DNA of 64,000 nucleotides from the NCBI GenBank assembly GCA_027886185.1, contig WOAB01000152.1, positions 2,931,001 through 2,995,000 of the forward strand, given 5' to 3'. Both the position numbers and the translations under genes were made by a program. Shown piece after piece: positions 45,365 to 56,243 of the stretch. Each line of letters opens with the position of its first letter. Position 1 is the first letter of the stretch. This DNA comes from Rheum nobile (Eukaryota; Streptophyta; Magnoliopsida; Caryophyllales; Polygonaceae). The notes below the pieces were generated by a model. The model was not told the origin of the DNA. It saw nothing but the letters and a program-made list of their open reading frames with translations, and did not search any database.

Positions 45365-46095
45365 TGTTTGGAATATTAAATTCATCTCACATCGAAAGTG
45401 GGTGGATATCAATGCCCAGTATATAGTTTAGTGGATTACTCTTCTTATTACCAATTGGTTTTAGCACGGAACCCCATCAGGCTTACGTACTGGGTTTATT
45501 TGTGCATGTGCGCTTCTACGTGCATGACCACTTTTCTACCTACCTACTTACGAGACCACAAACATTAACATGATATCAGAACTGGTCTAGTCATGGGTTC
45601 GTTTCTTGGGTTGATGGGCTTTGGCTATACCGAGACTGAGAAGCCACCATACTCGTTTGTCCAAGTGTCAACTGGGCCTAGTATTACTCTTCATATTGCC
45701 AAAGGATTTTAGGATGGAACCCCATCGGGCTTACATATTGGGTTTATTTAAGCATGTGCGCTTCTACGTGCATGACCTCTTTTCTACCTACCTACTTATA
45801 GGACCACATATATTAACATGGCATCAGAACTAGTTCGGTCATGGGTTCATTTCTTGGGTTGTTGAGCTTTGGCTATCAAGAGACTAGGAAGCCACCATAC
45901 TCGTTTGTCCAAGTGTCAATTGGGCCAGACCCGTTGCTTTCCCATTGCACTTGTGGGAGTGTGTTGGAATATTAAACCGACAACACATCGAAAGAGAGTG
46001 GATATCAATGCCTATTATGTAAATTTAATGGATTGCTCATCCTATCGCCAACTAATTTTACAATGAAACCACACTGAGTTTATGTACTAGGCTTA
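45365..46095 (+). mobile_element. TRIM with reiterated LTR and PBS (unit 1)
   Basis: A ~200-bp LTR starts TGTTTGGAATATTAAATTC, is followed by an iMet-like PBS tgatatcagaac (45571-45582) and a ~100-bp internal part. Then a partial second LTR and a second PBS-like tggcatcagaac (45819-45830) follow. Finally, after 'cacttgtgggagtg', a third LTR starts TGTTGGAATATTAAACC (45963) and is cut by the duplication junction. There is no coding capacity. The LTR opening resembles the TGTTGGAATATTAAA start of plant TRIMs. Confidence 0.65.
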
Positions 46096-48100
46096 TCCAA
46101 AAATCTAATTTTCAAACTACAAACAAGGTATCAAACCAAACAAAACAATTAATCCACTCAGTGCTTAGTATCTCGAGCACAACTTCCTTAGAAACGTATC
46201 TTGGATGCCCTATCATCAATGGGAAGGTCAATCACAATACTTTCAAAGAAATGGTAATATCAACCACAAACCAACTTGCAAAATGGAAGGCTAATTCCCT
46301 CTCTCAAGAAGGGAGAGCTACCCTAATAAAATCCAATCTGGCTGCCAAACCAAACTTCTTAATGCAATGTTTCATGCTTCCTTCTTATTTGCACAAGGAA
46401 CTTGACACAATCAACAGAACTTTCATTTGGAACAAAGACTCGTCTCATAAACCCTTAATAGGTTGGGATAAAATATGCAAAAACAAAGATAATGGAGGAA
46501 TTGGTATTAGAAAAACACAAGATATGAACAAAGCACTCCAAATGAAACTTATCTGGAAAATCTTTGTTGAACCAAACAATATATGAGTGAAAATCATCAC
46601 AGAAAAATATCTGAAGGAGGTTAACATACTCCAATACTGCACAAAAGGCAACCACTCTTGGCAATGGACTCAACTACTCAAACTTATAAAAGAATTTCAA
46701 ACGGGTCTTCAATGGCTAGTAGAGTAGTAGGAGATGGCAAATCCATCCGATTTTGGATAGATAATTGGATGTCTGGGTTAAACCTTAAAGACAATACACA
46801 ACCAAATATTATTATTAATCCCTTGATAAAGGTTAGTGATTTTATTGATAACAATAGAAATTGGAACAAAATCAAACTAGACAAACTTCTAAATCAACAT
46901 GCTATTAAACACATCCTATATATACCCATCCCCCAAAACCAAATTCCCGATAGACTGTATTGGGCTCCTAATAGAAATGGTTGGTTCTCTACTAAATCTG
47001 CATTCGAATTAACTTCAAAACAACAAACACCCTCAACTAATAACCTGACATGGATATGGAAATTAGATACATATCCCGATGTCAAATTTTTCCTTTGGAA
47101 AATCTGTCATAATAGCCTCCCAACTAAACAAAGACTTGTGCAAAAACATGTTCCAGTTTCGCTGGCATGTGATTCTTGCAACAACCCCCTAGAAGACCTA
47201 ACCCATTTCTTGCTACAATGCTCGTTCACCCTTAAACAAATCAAACAACAAAATGCGACAATTGATAATATTATTCGGTATTTCGATTACAATAACAAAA
47301 ATGCAAGGGAGATTCTCTCTGAACTACAATCTCTTTTAACTAAAAAAGAATTTATTTGTCTCACTACTACATGGTAGGGTATTTGGATCAACAGAAACCA
47401 AATCATATTTAACTCTGGTCCTAATGACATAATTAAAGACCTTTCGCAATATATCACCTTACTCATAAAAAATTGGGATAAATCAAAAATTGAAGACATC
47501 GATGAATTTGAACAACCCAAAAGCAAACCGCTTCAAATTAGGAAAACCAAATTTTTAAGATTGGAAAAACCAAACCAAAACTTTTACAAAATCAATTTTG
47601 ACGGATCAAAACTAACAAATAGTGAAGTTGGGTATGGCTTTATAATTAGAAACGATAGAGCATAAGTTATTCATATGAGTAGTAACCGCTGTGGTTTTAA
47701 TAACATTCTCATGACTAAAGCAATAGCTTTGAAACAAGGCATCTCCCACGCTAAAACACTAAACACTAAACACTAAACATTACCAAGTTACAAATTGAAG
47801 GAGACAATCTTTGCCTTATAAATTTTATCAAAGGCATTTGGGATTGTCCTTGGGAAAATGAAATGGTTATAGCCGACATTTTGGTTAACATCCATTCTTT
47901 CCAAGAAGTCCAACTTAGACACATTTTTAGGGAGGTAAACTGTACTGCTGATCGCATTGCCAAACTCAGTTTTTCACCATTTGTGTCTAACCTTAGTCTT
48001 GATTCAGAACTTCGTGTTCTCATCCGCAAGGATGCTCTAGGCTGATCTTCGCATAAAAACTAAGACCACTCTAATTCTTTCCTCATCAAAAAAATAAAAA
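46096..48100 (+). pseudogene. LINE ORF2 3' half, duplicated copy
   Basis: Second copy of RT C-terminus, zf-RVT and RNase H, truncated at the duplication junction rather than by incomplete reverse transcription. It shares the TGA (46584-46586) with unit 1, adds its own TAG (47375-47377, Trp in unit 1), and lacks the TAA found at 41492 (Ser here). So each copy has private damage. Confidence 0.88.
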
Positions 48101-49199
48101 TGTGCAGGAGGGAGGCGACAGATTAGGGAGCATAGGATTAGTTTCGGTTAATTAAAATTAGGTTAGTTTAAAATTTTATTATTACGTAGCTTGGGTTTAT
48201 TTTTTTTTTATTTTTTTTTGTCTTTGTTGGAGCTTGGCGACAGCCGCACAAGTTGATTTTCAAGAGGGAGTTTTAGCCGTTATAGCATTTGGAAGATTTG
48301 GTATTATTATTCTAGTCTTTTCAATTTGAATTATTTTTTACATTGAGACTAAGTTTCCTTTCTCTCGTATTTATTGAATAATTCGTATATGTTGTTGGCT
48401 AGTTTAAATCTATTGAATATGTCTTGAATCATGCTTGGCTAAATTCCTAGTTCTAAGGTTGGGGTGATCCAAACAATGCGTATATAAATAGAATTATTAC
48501 TTTGCGTGAATGGAAATAATATTTGATTCATTCCTAGTATGCTTTATGCCCATATTAGCCTATGCAAAATGGATCCTATTAGGGTTTGAGACTGAAACGT
48601 GATAACGTTAATAGGTAGTCATGTAGGTTTTGAGACTGAGAGGTGATAACTTCTACTGAAATCCTAGGAATTGAACCTGAGTGTTATTTGTGCGATAGCA
48701 ACTTAATTACTCTTGAGAATTAATAGGCAATCATAGATGTTCTAGTTTTGAGTTGGATTAGCGGAGCGCAACATTGAATGTTATTTCAGTTTATCCCTAG
48801 ACTCTAAGTGCGTTAAAGGGTTTAGAAGAGATTAGCTCTGCGCGACAACGATTGTTAGTTTAGTCCAGGGACATTTACTATCGTCTGAAAAGAGTTAGTA
48901 GATTACCTTAGATAGCCTACCTTCAAATAATTTGGACTAGATTGAGGTGAAGTGTGATTTTATTTACAAAGGCATTGTTGCAGTGATCATTAACCTTTGA
49001 CACATTTATCCCATTGATTTTATCCTTTTTTATTTGTTTATTTAGTTAGCTTAGTTATAGTTTTCCCCAATTTCATATCTTTTCTGGCCTAACTCATTGG
49101 TAGAGTTTCAATTGATATTACATTGGTCTCTGTGGGATCGACACTTGACTACTACAACTGATCTCGTTCACTTACGGGTAGGTTTTAGCCACATCACAA
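48101..49199 (+). repeat. Athila/Tat-like LTR fragment (unit 2)
   Basis: Copy of 42098-43197 with a longer T tract near 48201-48220. Its right end is fused to an inverted repeat (49181-49230) that is absent in unit 1. Confidence 0.45.
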
Positions 49200-49230
49200 G
49201 TTACAACAAATTTGTGATGTGGCTAAAACC

Positions 49231-50770
49231 GATGACCATGCCTAGGTTACAACAAATTTGCAAGCAAATAAGAGAAGAAAGGTCCAAGCCATTAACCTTG
49301 TCTGACTTGCAACTAGTCTGCAAACAAGTAAGGGAGGAAAGCTATGCCCACGCTAGGAAATCCTATAAAAGGCCACCTCCAATGGGATCAATCACGGTAT
49401 GCCGAGGATTCAATTCGGTAGGATGAGCCAACCTATGATGATGAAACACCTCTTTCGGACAAGCCAACTTATGAAGATGTGTCCTATCGATGGGTTAAAC
49501 CAGCCATCTATGACTAGACTTGGTTGAAAGAAAGAATGAACATATTAAGCCATTCCCCAAACCAACTTTTCTTCAAGAAGTCATTACATTTCCAAATGGT
49601 TCATTATCAATTTTTTTTGAACCTCCTAAGGCTACTTTTCCCATAAGAAGCAAGCATATCCCCACCATCAAACATGACTCTTTAGGTTGCTTGACTACTA
49701 TATGGTTGGATGCTACACCTATGATTTTATCATTCTCGTCATTTCCGCATTAAGAAGAAGAGATTGCCAAACCTACTATATACGAGTCCCCCCTTGAGGA
49801 AAAAAAAGACACTTCATCTCTTGCATCTCTTAATGTGCAATTTAGTCCATATCAATCATATTGGATGACAAATCCTTTCAAAGGATGAGAGGATGATGAG
49901 ATCATGGCCACCATAATTGCTTAAGAGGACCAAGACCTTGTTTCCAAGAAAGAGTTCGAGAGTTGGATGAAGACAAAGCCGTATAATTTGATCCTTCGAC
50001 GCCTGTTAAGTACTTTGACTAGTTCGAGAGCTACAAAGGTCCAATGTGTCCAAGAGTAGTCACTGGAAATCTAAGCGAAAGGGCTACGACTTCATGGCAA
50101 AACTTTTCACGCAATCAGTCCATAAATGTCCAATCTTTGCGACAGTCCAACTCTGGTCCAATATTGTCTCACCAAATTCAAAGACTAGGAAGACCAGCAA
50201 CCTTCCATTAAACAAGGGTGATATATGCATGAATAATGTGCAATTTATACATCAAATAATGTGGAAACTCTTCACGTTACTGGACTTTAACACTACTCCA
50301 TGTGAAGAGTTTTCAAAGCTATCGCCATCAATACCAATTAACCGAAGAGGCCCTTGTCTTTATCCTTGTTTCTTCTTTTTAAGTTGTGTTTTTTAGCAAT
50401 TGTGTGGCATGAAAACTATCAAAGAAAACCAAAGAACCATTGTTCAACATTGTACTTAAAGATATTCCAAACAACCTTATTTGTCGTGAGTTCTCTGAGA
50501 GAGTGATTCACCATTGTTTCGAGTGTGTTTATCTTGAATCAAATCTAAATTTGTTCGTGATTTAGTGGTGAGTTTATCCATGATATTTTTCTCACTTATC
50601 CTTTATAAAAATCCAGAATTATCCTTCATCCAGTTCATATTCAAGAATCATCTAAATTTGTACCAAAATCAACCTTCTTTGAGCAACAAACTTTAAACAC
50701 CATTTTGTGCGTGGCTTGGAGCGAAGCTTTCTTGATATTGAGCATCATACTGGGAATCTATCATGTATGA
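49231..50770 (+). repeat. Dispersed repeat Z, copy 3 (unit 2)
   Basis: Same as 43258-44795. The start differs because about 60 bases of unit 1 (43200-43258) are replaced by the palindromic segment. The open frames at 49520-49753 and 50046-50396 are parts of the decayed repeat. Confidence 0.6.
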
Positions 50771-51339
50771 TAAGTATAACATATACACATACAAAACATA
50801 AATTACTCATGCTATTATTCTAAATCTCCTACAATGAAATATTGTTGGATTAGTTAGTAGAATTTTACATATATTGCATTGTTCACCATTTATCAAACAA
50901 AATAAAAAATGTAAATAAATAAGTATGAAACCAATTAAAGTTTTATATAAGAAGAGATAAAATTAAAACATAACATTTTGATATGTAATTAAACATCTAA
51001 GGAAATATATTTCTTAGTTATATAATTATTTTAATATAATATATATATTAGTGAGGTGGGGTAGAGGGAGGGGGTTCGGTGACCCCTAAGACCTCTGGCC
51101 TCCTCCCCTACTTATACACCCAACTAATATGAATTATCCAGTCCCTAAAAGTAAAGTCATGGCACAAATGTTCCTGGAAAGATAAGGGACGTGTGCCCGC
51201 AACGAAATTGTGATGTTTTTAGTAAGCTAATATTTCATTTGAAATGTTGTCGATGTTCCTTTTTATTTGGTAATATGTTGTGGATGTTCTATATACATTG
51301 TAACTTTTGGGATTAACAAGTACACAAATACATCTTGTA
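50771..51339. other. AT-rich spacer before the TRIM (unit 2)
   Basis: Copy of the unit 1 spacer; nothing coding. Confidence 0.4.
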
Positions 51340-52070
51340 TGTTTGGAATATTAAATTCATCTCACATCGAAAGTGGGTGGATATCAATGCCCAGTATATA
51401 GTTTAGTGGATTACTCTTCCTATTACCAATTGGTTTTAGCACGAAACCCCATCAGGCTTACGTACTGGGTTTATTTGTGCATGTGCGCTTCTACGTGCAT
51501 GACCACTTTTCTACCTACCTACTTACGAGACCACAAACATTAACATGATATCAGAACTGGTCTAGTCATGGGTTCGTTTCTTGGGTTGATGGGATTTGGC
51601 TATACAGAGACTGAGAAGCCACCATACTCGTTTGTCCAAGTGTCAACTGGGCCTAGTATTACTCTTCATATTGCCAATTGATTTTAGGATGGAACCCCAT
51701 CGGGCTTACATATTGGGTTTATTTAAGCATGTGCGCTTCTACGTGCATGACCTCTTTTCTACCTACCTACTTATAGGACCACATATATTAACATGGCATC
51801 AGAACTAGTTCGGTCATGGGTTCATTTCTTGGGTTGTTGAGCTTTGGCTATCAAGAGACTAGGAAGCCACCATACTCGTTTGTCCAAGTGTCAATTGGGC
51901 CAGACCCGTTGCTTTCCCATTGCACTTGTGTGAGTGTGTTGGAATATTAAATCGACAACACATCGAAAGAGAGTGGATATCAATGCCTATTATGTAAATT
52001 TAATGGATTGCTCATCCTATCGCCAACTAATTTTACAATGAAACCACAGTGAGTTTATGTACTAGGCTTA
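51340..52070 (+). mobile_element. TRIM with reiterated LTR and PBS (unit 2)
   Basis: Copy of 45365-46095. The third LTR start is again TGTTGGAATATTAAA (near 51938), and the element ends where unique sequence begins (52075). Confidence 0.65.
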
Positions 52071-52074
52071 TCCA

Positions 52075-52666
52075 CGCATATATTCTTGTACGTTTCCTCC
52101 CCAGTTTGTTAGACCCTCAAACTTTAGCCTTGTAAATGGACCAAATTTTTATTTTTAGTTTGATGGATTCAAACATGTGACCTTTTATAAGATCAAATAT
52201 CGATCTTATAGGCGAATATTGTTGAGGGTGAAAAAACTAGGATTGATTAATAAGAATATACATGAGTGGAAAAGTCAAAAGTAGGATTGAAAAGTGCGTT
52301 GTTCATGCGTTGGATAAAAAAACAAAAAAGCTAAATACACACGGTTTTTAATCTAAATGGACGCGATTTCGTGCTTGTAGCTTAGTAGCATAATCTGATG
52401 AGCATAAGCTATGCACACAGGGATATAATGGGCATTTTAGAAAAATTAGGGAAAAAGTGGTCAGAGATGAAGTCGTGCACATAGCTTACGCGCACGGCTA
52501 ATGGGCCGGCCCATCAACGCATTCTCGTAGCTTACGCGCACGGAGAATTCTTAAATTTGCTCGCGTCCGTCTTCTTCCTCAGCTTCTGCGTCGAAATTCG
52601 AAAAAACCCTAAAATTTTCTTTCGCTTGAAATCTGCTGCTTCGTTGGTTGATTCTTAAAATTGGCA
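52075..52666 (+). promoter_or_regulatory. Unique upstream region of the 52.7-kb gene
   Basis: Intergenic sequence that turns GC-richer toward the gene. Four variants of 'gtagcttacgcgcacgg' occur around 52374-52540 (two near-identical, 52480-52497 and 52527-52543). The 5' leader region holds 'aaaaaaccctaaaatttt', a motif type common upstream of plant housekeeping and ribosomal genes. No TATA box stands out. Confidence 0.3.
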
Positions 52667-53065
52667 ATGGATTCTTCTTCCTTGATTGATTCCGAGCTCG
52701 GGGGTGGCGAAAACGGCGGAAATGGTAGAGGGCAAAGGCGGCCGGTGGGCGACAGTGGCGCCGACATCGTCTCCACAGCGGCTTCGGTGAAGGAGGAAGG
52801 CGGCGTAGACCCTGTGGTGGCTGTTGGGGTGGCGGTGGCGCCAGTGGTGGAGGAGGTGGTGGCTGCTCCGGTGGAAGTGGTGCCGGTGGTGGAGGAGGTG
52901 GTGGCTGCTGGGGTGGCAGGGGCGCCGGTGGTAACTGGGGTGGAGGAGGATGATTTGGGGGTTTTGGGTGGAGGGAGACTGTGGACGAGAGTTCAGGCAA
53001 ACGTACCGGTGGAGCCGGAAGAGGCGGAGGTCCCATCAACTCATATTTCTATTGGTCTCCATCAG
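52667..53065 (+). CDS. First exon, Val/Glu-rich protein, probably part of the mobile-domain gene
   Basis: ATG at 52667 opens 133 codons ('MDSSSLIDSELGG'), with a repetitive Val/Ala/Glu segment (two 'PVVEEVVAA' units) and an acidic end. A consensus donor follows ('catcag|gttttt'). It has no recognised domain and low complexity. The donor leaves phase 0, and an AG at 53620-53621 would join in phase to the open frame of the mobile-domain gene, so one transcript is plausible. The antisense Pro-rich frame is a mirror of the GC-rich composition. It could also be an unrelated gene start. Confidence 0.5.
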
Positions 53066-53621
53066 GTTTTTTTTCGATATTCTAAATTTATATTTTATTT
53101 CCAACTAAAATGTTTATGTAAATTGAATTGTATAACTTATAAAAGGGATTATAGATTAGTTGTAAATTTGATTTGAAAGTAATTGTGAATTTTAATTATA
53201 TGTTTTTGTGTATTTAGAATATAAATTATATTTCTGACGTAGTTGTTTATGATTTAGTTGTGAATTTGATTTGAAATTAATTGTAAAATTCGATTATGAA
53301 TTTTGTGTGAAGTTATACTAGAAACTCTCCATAATATTGTGCATAGGTTAGGATTATAAATTCTTAGCTGTGTTTTTTATTTTTAATAGTTGTGAATTTA
53401 GATTTGAAATTAGTTGTGAATTATGAATTTAAATTTTGTGTGAACTTAGACTAGAAATTCTCCATAATATTGTGCGTAGGTTATGATTAGAAATTCTTAG
53501 CTGTGTTTTTATTTTTAAAAATAGTTGTGAATTTAGATTTGAAATTAGTTGTGAAACTAGGCCCAAAGTAATGGAGTAGAAATACCCATTTAATTTACTT
53601 AAATTGAAAATAATTTAGAGG
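53066..53621 (+). other. Putative intron, AT-rich
   Basis: T-rich, with two related ~130-bp blocks ('gttgtgaatttagatttgaaattagttgtgaa', 53240-53400 and 53390-53550) duplicated in tandem. There is no frame. The composition is that of a plant intron. Confidence 0.4.
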
Positions 53622-55782
53622 TTACGCGAGGTCTTAACCCCTTCGGGCCGGACAGAGCCGACGCCAGTGGCTGATCGTCGCAGACCACGTATAGGGGTGT
53701 CAGATTCTATACGTCGTCGTGCCGCTCTTGTCCATGTGGATATATTATCTATTTCTGCCCCTCCTCCTCCTCCGACCGTCATTGCTGATGATGTTTATAT
53801 CGAGCATGTTGATGAGCATATGGAGGTAGATTTACAGCCGACGACGACAGGCATGGCTGATGATACGCACCCGCAGATGGATGATGATGTAGATTATGTT
53901 GAGTCATTAGAGCCGAGGTTGATGACTGAGGATTTGAGTCGTGACGAGTCTCCCCCTACCCGGTCCCCCTTATTCTCCTCTCCTGGCCCGTCTTTTGTCC
54001 CCTCTCTTGAGTTTGGTGTTGCCCAGCTTGTTGCGTCACATGTACGCCCCTCTACTTCTGCACCTCCACCTCCAGTTCTCCCTACGGGTCCTGTTGATGA
54101 TTTTGATCCAGGACTTCCCTCTACTTATGCGCCGTGGATGCCTGGAGGTCCACGTTGCCCTATCCTTCTCCCTAGCTATGTCACGCACATTGCGAAGGCC
54201 ATTTTTGAGCGTCCGCAACCCGATCCCGTTCACCATCTGTTTGTTGATCCTTCACTCCCTCTCATTAGGTAGAGGAGACAGAGGAGGAGAGGAGAGGTAG
54301 CTCTAGAGGATGCTAATGCAGGTCCAGCTGCTCCAGAGGCAGATGATGATATTATTGCAGAGCCTGCTGCTCCAGAGGTAGCTCCTCTTAGAGGCGTCGC
54401 CCGCCGACAGGCGATGCATGATTTGGTATGTCAATATGTTAATATAAATATTTAAGATTTTAGAATTACGTGATAAATTTTATTGACTAATGCTATATAT
54501 TCTATCTGTTGCTGCTTCTTGGGTCGACTGTCCTGGTGGACAAGTCGACTAAGTCCGTGAAGCACAAGTGGTGTGCCCTTCTGTTTGACCACGAGAGTAC
54601 TGGAGGTTTTGCACGGGGAGCCGGCATCCTTGCATTTTTGTATCGCAATTTGGGAGAGGCTTATCGGCATGGAGCGCAGGGGATTGCATCATGCGGGATT
54701 CTTATTAGGGTAAGCTATTCGTGTCATATTAGTCAAGTTATAATTGACTTTCTAATTATTTTTTTGCTAATAGTGTTATTTCATTATGTGCATTCATGGA
54801 TTTGCGCTTACTTTCTCCATTTTCTCGGACATTATATTACGAACCCGCTATTTACGGGAGCAACTGCTAGGGATGGGGTGGAGTTGGCGTCCAGTAGAGA
54901 TACTGGACGTTTGGTAGAGATACGTCGGATGCTGGACAACATGAGATATGAGGAGGTAAATAGTATATAGCTTATTCTCGATACGTTTATAAACTTTAAT
55001 TACTTTAAATAGAAAATTAATTGGGAAATTTGACGTTATAGGTTACTTGGACTCCATGGGTGGGGGTCGACTACAACGCTCCAGAGATTTCCCCATCTCG
55101 GTTCCGGGGTGTGCTGCGTATTATGAACATTGCAGAGCCGTATATGCCGGACCGAGTACTCAGGCAGTTTGGTATTATACAGACCATCCCAATTTCTCCC
55201 ATTCTTCCCAGCACAATGACACGAAATGAGGAGATCAGAGGTTACACAGTTAAGTTTGATGATGAGCTGCTAGGAGCATGGGATGTAGAACCGAGACCTC
55301 TGATCGACTTGGTGGGCCGCCGACCCGCGACTCATTTTTGGGACATTTTCGTCGACTATTTGGACTGGTTCGATGAGATGTCTCATCCATTGGTCGATCC
55401 CAATTCAGTCAGACGAGATCGTCCTATTGGCCCACTCCATGTCGCCCTTGTAGTGGATTCAGTTGCGGTACATTTTTTTCCCATTAATTTATGGTCATTG
55501 GTAGTTTTATATTTTGACTAACATTTCTATTATTTAATACAACGCCTCCAGTTGGTCGCTGGTGAGCTCCGATCTTATTTGCAGACGCTTGAGGAGAGGA
55601 GACCGACCTTAGATGATGGACTTGTTAGAGCATGGTTGGAGATGCTGATTGGGGAGACACCACCCCTGGCCGCCCCTCCACCACGTTATTCACAAATGTT
55701 TCAGGATTCAGTCCACGAGGCTGGTCAAGGAAGTGGCAGTCATCCAGGGGAGGAGGAGGAGGAGGAGGAGGAGGAGTACTAG
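53622..55782 (+). CDS. Plant mobile domain (MAIN-like) gene, possibly decayed
   Basis: The family (aminotransferase-like plant mobile domain, PF10536) includes Arabidopsis MAIN/MAIL nuclear proteins and transposon-carried relatives. Apparent exons: about 53622-54425; about 54500-54709 ('LLGSTVLVDKS', 'GAGILAFLYRNLGEAYRHGA'); 54774-54955 ('WICAYFLHF'); 55042-55467 ('VTWTPWVGVDYNAPE', 'YMPDRVLRQFGIIQTIP'); 55552-55782, ending in a Glu run. Donors and most acceptors are consensus. Problems: an in-frame TAG at 54270-54272, no AG acceptor after the pyrimidine tract near 54515, and the 54710-54773 intron breaks the frame. It is recognisable but perhaps a pseudogene. No transposase or TIRs were seen with it. 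Confidence 0.65.
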
Positions 55783-56243
55783 TTTAGTTGACTTATTCGT
55801 AGACTTTGTGTAAATAGTTTTTAGTTATTTATGTGGTTTTATGAAGAAATGGTTGAAACCAAAACAACAAAAATATGAAATGGGCCCAAAACGTCAAAAA
55901 ATATCAAATGGGCCCAACAAGGCCCAATACTAATGTGATAGCTCCATGACCCCCTCCATGACCCCCTCGATGACGGCGAAAGACGAAGAGGCAGCAAGGG
56001 AAGTAGGTTCGAAGAAAGCCGGACAAGAAAGCATCAGAATGTCGTTCAGTAGAATACAAACCGTGCGGTGTTGCATACAAACCGTGTACCAGCAAAATTT
56101 AGAGTTCTCAGTTGAACTGCACGGTTTGCTGCAAACCGTGCGGTGTTGCATGCAAATCGTGCACCAGCCAGAACATTGCTGGTGCACGGTTTGTAATCTT
56201 TATGAAACATTATTTTGACGGTATTTAAACTTAGAAAACCCTA
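55783..56243. other. 3' flank with nested hairpins
   Basis: Four to five copies of caaaccgtgc or its inverse lie in 56055-56195. They form a perfect hairpin gcacggtttg-ctg-caaaccgtgc (56119-56141) and a second one with arms at 56153-56168 and 56178-56193 (one mismatch). 'gggcccaa' repeats lie at 55880-55925. No gene is called. Confidence 0.6.

Larger units (their letters stand above)
40105..46095 (+). repeat. Tandem duplication, unit 1 (about 6 kb)
   Basis: Unit 1 runs from 'tccaaaaatctaattttcaaac' inside LINE RT to 'gtactaggcttat'. The same sequence restarts at 46096. The units are close to identical over the whole length, including LINE, LTR-like fragment, repeat Z and TRIM. The junction shares the 4 bases tcca between both parents. 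Confidence 0.95.
46096..52070 (+). repeat. Tandem duplication, unit 2 (about 6 kb)
   Basis: Direct repeat of unit 1, ending at tcca (52071-52074) where unique sequence resumes. Unit 2 differs by scattered substitutions and small indels, for example an extra aaacacta near 47760 and a rearranged palindrome at 49181-49230. Confidence 0.95.

Noticed and set aside
45365..46095. Cassandra-type TRIM with a 5S rRNA-like LTR
   Set aside because: No 5S-like box A/C segment is present in the LTR; only the generic TGTTGGAATATTAAA start matches TRIMs.
52551..53039. Minus-strand proline-rich frame resembling an extensin or formin segment
   Set aside because: It is antisense to the Val/Glu-rich exon, which has a proper ATG and donor site. 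The Pro runs are the complement of GTG/GGT-rich codons.
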